From: Candidatus Margulisiibacteriota bacterium
GTDB lineage: Bacteria > Margulisbacteria > Riflemargulisbacteria > GWF2-35-9
DNA length: 64,000 nucleotides
Direction: 5' to 3'
Assembly (NCBI GenBank): GCA_028715625.1
Contig: JAQURL010000005.1
Coordinates: forward strand, 1 to 64,000
Below the pieces are notes generated by a model, which was not told where the DNA came from, ran no database searches, and saw only the letters and a list, made by a program, of their open reading frames with translations. The stretch's first letter is position 1; every line of letters starts with the position of its first letter. The translations under genes were made by a program, and so were the position numbers. Positions 61,965 through 64,000 of the stretch are shown piece after piece.

Positions 61965-62744
61965 ATGGAACTCAATATTATTTTAGCGCCTATAGTTATG
62001 GTATTTATTCTCTGGATAGGATTACCCGAGATTTTACATAAACCCATGGAATATTTGCATGCAGCGTCAATTATGATCGTTTTGGGTGGTTGTATGTTCG
62101 CCCTCATTCTGGGATCAAAATTTACAAATTTTAAATCATTCCTCAAGGCCCTGACTTTTATTGTGGTCCCGCCAAAACATACTGAGGCAGAGCATGCTAT
62201 AAACACAATCGTGGAATTGGCTCGTGTAGGCAAAACCAAAGGTAAATCCGCTATCGTTAGTGAAATAGATAAAATTAAGGACCCATTTATGAAATATGGT
62301 GTCCAGTTGGTTGTAGATAAAACAGGGGAAAATTTTATCAGGTCCGCTCTCTATAATACCATTGAAGAAATGCAGGAGAGGCACAATATTATTATAACCT
62401 TATATAAAAACATGGCAGTTATAGCACCGGTTTGCGGTATGGTAGGTACTATAGTTGGTTTGATCCAGGTATTAAAAAACATGTCCGACCCTTCAACATT
62501 AGGGGCTTCAATGGCTTTGGGATTAATAGCCACTTTTTACGGAGGATTTTTTTCTGGGATGGTCTTCAGTCCCATCGCGCAAAAATTGAGAATATTAAGC
62601 GATGAAGAAGCACACTTAAAAAGAATGATGACCGAAGGTATTTTATTTATTGAAAGGGAAGAAATCCCTTTGAAAGTTGAGAAATATTTATATAGTTATC
62701 TCAGTTTTGCCAAATCTGATAAAAAAGGTAAAAAAGGCAAATAA
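61965..62744 (+). CDS. motA: MotA-type stator protein
   Basis: A 259-residue proton- or sodium-channel stator subunit with four hydrophobic segments: two near residues 1-50 and two near 145-205. 'IAPVCGMVGTIVGLIQVLKNMSDPSTLGASMALGLIATFYGGF', split over residues ~148-190, is the conserved MotA/PomA core. 'RMMTEGILFIEREEIPLKVEKYL' matches the C-terminal cytoplasmic end. The cytoplasmic loop (~50-140) carries the charged residues that would touch FliG. In the flagellar motor MotA4-5B2 rings turn the rotor through FliG. It is divergent from the cheY genes and followed by motB at one base. Confidence 0.93.
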   Translation: MELNIILAPIVMVFILWIGLPEILHKPMEYLHAASIMIVLGGCMFALILGSKFTNFKSFLKALTFIVVPPKHTEAEHAINTIVELARVGKTKGKSAIVSEIDKIKDPFMKYGVQLVVDKTGENFIRSALYNTIEEMQERHNIIITLYKNMAVIAPVCGMVGTIVGLIQVLKNMSDPSTLGASMALGLIATFYGGFFSGMVFSPIAQKLRILSDEEAHLKRMMTEGILFIEREEIPLKVEKYLYSYLSFAKSDKKGKKGK

Positions 62745-62745
62745 G

Positions 62746-63462
62746 ATGAGCTATAAGAAAAAAGTACATCAGGAGGAAGGCGAGAGTCCAATCGGATTTG
62801 TAATGTTCGGCGACCTTATGTCGCAGCTACTTTGTTTCTTTATTCTACTTTACGTCTTCGCAACAATAAGCGCCGCAAAATCCGGAGGAACAGACTATAC
62901 GGATATGATCGCTCAAATGAGTCGAAATTTCAAACAAACAATGGAAAGAAAACCTATTACTATTCAGGAACCCAAAAAGGAAGAAAAATCCAAGCTGGTA
63001 GAGAAGGTTAGGCAGGTACTTATTGACCAGAAGCTGGAGCCATTTGTAGACTTGATTGTGGAGGATAAAAAAATCAGACTTATTTTTTCACAACCGGTTT
63101 TGTTTGATATAGCAGACGCCACTCTAAAGGCTGATTTCGCGAAAACATTGTCTCCGGTTGCCGATATAATAAAAGGAATATCCAATAATATAGTAGTTGA
63201 AGGTCATACAGACAATGTGCCTATTCATACTGAAAAGTATGATTCCAACTGGGTTCTTTCTTTTCATAGAGCATATAGCGTGGTAAATTATTTAACACAA
63301 ACCAAAGGTATAGACCCGCAGCGTATTTCTGTAATGGGTTATGGTGAATACAGACCAAGATTTGCCAATGATACGCAGGCAAACAGGGATATGAACCGTC
63401 GTATCGAAGTAATAATTCTAACCGATGCAAATTTTGCCAATCCAACTCCTGCTTCTAAATAA
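62746..63462 (+). CDS. motB: MotB-type stator protein with OmpA domain
   Basis: A 238-residue stator subunit. I take the ATG at 62746, one base after the motA stop; an in-frame ATG at 62677 lies inside motA and has no reason to be used. A basic N-terminus is followed by a single transmembrane helix with 'FGDLMSQLLCFFILLYVF', whose Asp (residue 23) is the ion-carrying residue of MotB. Next come a linker with a plug-like amphipathic part and an OmpA peptidoglycan-binding domain (~residues 145-232), with 'VVEGHTDNVPIHTEKYDSNW', 'LSFHRAYSVVNYL' and 'NRRIEVIIL'. It anchors the stator to the cell wall. The 99 bases to the next gene contain an AT-rich stretch with a possible -10 only. Confidence 0.94.
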   Translation: MSYKKKVHQEEGESPIGFVMFGDLMSQLLCFFILLYVFATISAAKSGGTDYTDMIAQMSRNFKQTMERKPITIQEPKKEEKSKLVEKVRQVLIDQKLEPFVDLIVEDKKIRLIFSQPVLFDIADATLKADFAKTLSPVADIIKGISNNIVVEGHTDNVPIHTEKYDSNWVLSFHRAYSVVNYLTQTKGIDPQRISVMGYGEYRPRFANDTQANRDMNRRIEVIILTDANFANPTPASK

Positions 63463-63561
63463 AAAAATCGTCAGAATCGTTTAAATCCTTGCAATTTCCG
63501 GAGAAATGTTTAAAAACTATATAAATAGGGTATGGTGTATGTGGGGGATCAGAGTATTCGT

Positions 63562-64000
63562 ATGCGAAAAATTATATATATATTATTAATTTGCTCTGTG
63601 GGCACATTTGCGATTGAGCATTATGGTTCCTTCGCGGAATGGAATGTGGGTGCGCGTTCTCTGGCGATGGGCCGGGCATATGTTGGACTGGCTGATGATG
63701 CATCTTCTTTATTTTGGAATCCTGCCGGAGTTATGCGACTTAAAAGCATGCAGGCCATGTTTCAGATGGTTATGCTCTATGAGCAATATAATATGATGTA
63801 TGCAGGTTTTGCCCTTCCCGGCGCGGAATCCGCTCTCGGTGTGGAATTTTTAATGCTCGGCGGCTCGGGTATTGAAGGGCGGGACAAATATAATCAATTC
63901 ACACAGATGGTCCAGGACAGCAAAATGGCAATAGGTTTAACTTATTCAAAAAGGGTTATGCAAAATGTGTTCATGGGCCTGAAGGGAAAATATTTTATGA
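63562..64000 (+). CDS. PorV/PorQ (UPF0164)-family outer-membrane protein, 3' end outside window
   Basis: The first 146 codons are in the window. A signal peptide (MRKIIYILLICSVGTFA) is followed by 'GARSLAMGRAYVGLADDASS' and 'LFWNPAGVMRL', the hallmark start of PorV/PorQ and UPF0164 outer-membrane beta-barrel proteins, then alternating strands such as 'ALGVEFLMLGGSGIEGRD'. In Bacteroidetes, PorV carries proteins bearing type IX C-terminal domains to the cell surface. In other phyla members often accompany large secreted proteins with the FlgD/T9SS-like C-terminus, as the giant gene here has. An ATG at 63532 is in frame, but the ATG at 63562 gives the proper signal peptide and has GGGGG (63543-63547) upstream. 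Confidence 0.82.
   Translation, partial: MRKIIYILLICSVGTFAIEHYGSFAEWNVGARSLAMGRAYVGLADDASSLFWNPAGVMRLKSMQAMFQMVMLYEQYNMMYAGFALPGAESALGVEFLMLGGSGIEGRDKYNQFTQMVQDSKMAIGLTYSKRVMQNVFMGLKGKYFM

Noticed and set aside
62677-62745. motB starting inside motA
   Set aside because: The extra residues are the out-of-frame reading of the conserved motA C-terminus, and the ATG at 62746 sits one base after the motA stop with the normal MotB N-terminus.

Overview
The window looks like a chromosomal segment of a diderm (Gram-negative) uncultivated bacterium. The evidence is an AT-leaning sequence, signal peptides, a PorV/PorQ-type outer-membrane protein, an OmpA-domain MotB, and a giant secreted protein ending in a FlgD/T9SS-like domain. 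The housekeeping order rimO-pgsA-pncC-recA-rny-ymdB is shared by Firmicutes and several deep-branching candidate phyla (the Margulisbacteria/Saganbacteria type of lineage is one possibility). I cannot fix the phylum from sequence alone. There are no tRNAs, rRNAs, CRISPR arrays or insertion sequences that I can support.

Layout. (1) 1-36462, + strand: one uninterrupted reading frame of at least 12,153 codons that is already open at base 1, so the gene starts upstream of the window. It is a modular, probably extracellular giant protein: about 26 Ig-like modules of ~112 residues, then fibronectin-III-like modules, a less repetitive stretch, five tandem ~411-residue modules, about 16 modules with acidic Asp-rich loops, a dockerin/EF-hand-like loop, and a C-terminal FlgD-Ig/T9SS-type domain. 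(2) 36527-42202, + strand: serine acetyltransferase, J-domain protein, cheD, cheR, HDOD protein, fliM and a coiled-coil protein. (3) 42212-44951, - strand: two STAS anti-anti-sigma proteins, a GAF-SpoIIE phosphatase and a 35-residue small ORF. (4) 45128-52000, + strand: metK, rimO, pgsA, pncC, recA, rny, ymdB. (5) 51999-52132: a structured long inverted repeat. (6) 52156-61809, - strand: a 1939-residue hendecad coiled-coil protein, a FliF-FliG-like fusion, a TPR lipoprotein-like or secreted protein, and two single-domain CheY proteins. (7) 61965-64000, + strand: motA, motB and the start of a PorV/PorQ-family gene.

How the parts may work together. The most unusual content is the motor-like set in regions 5-7 together with fliM in region 2. 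It includes a membrane protein that joins a shortened FliF-like periplasmic part, one transmembrane helix, a glycine hinge and a FliG-like cytoplasmic part, and ends in a CheY-docking-like motif. It lies beside two CheY proteins, a MotAB stator pair and a very long rod protein. The rod's C-terminal end is homologous to the coiled-coil protein encoded next to fliM. I infer a chemotaxis-controlled MotAB-driven machine that differs from the textbook flagellar switch. It could be a rearranged flagellum or a surface-motility device; the sequence does not decide.

Gene expression features are also unusual. rimO and the TPR gene have no ATG/GTG/TTG that preserves their conserved N-termini and appear to start at ATA and ATT, each with a well-placed Shine-Dalgarno sequence. 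Three genes (cysE-like and both cheY) have -10 boxes so close to the start codon that leaderless mRNAs are predicted.
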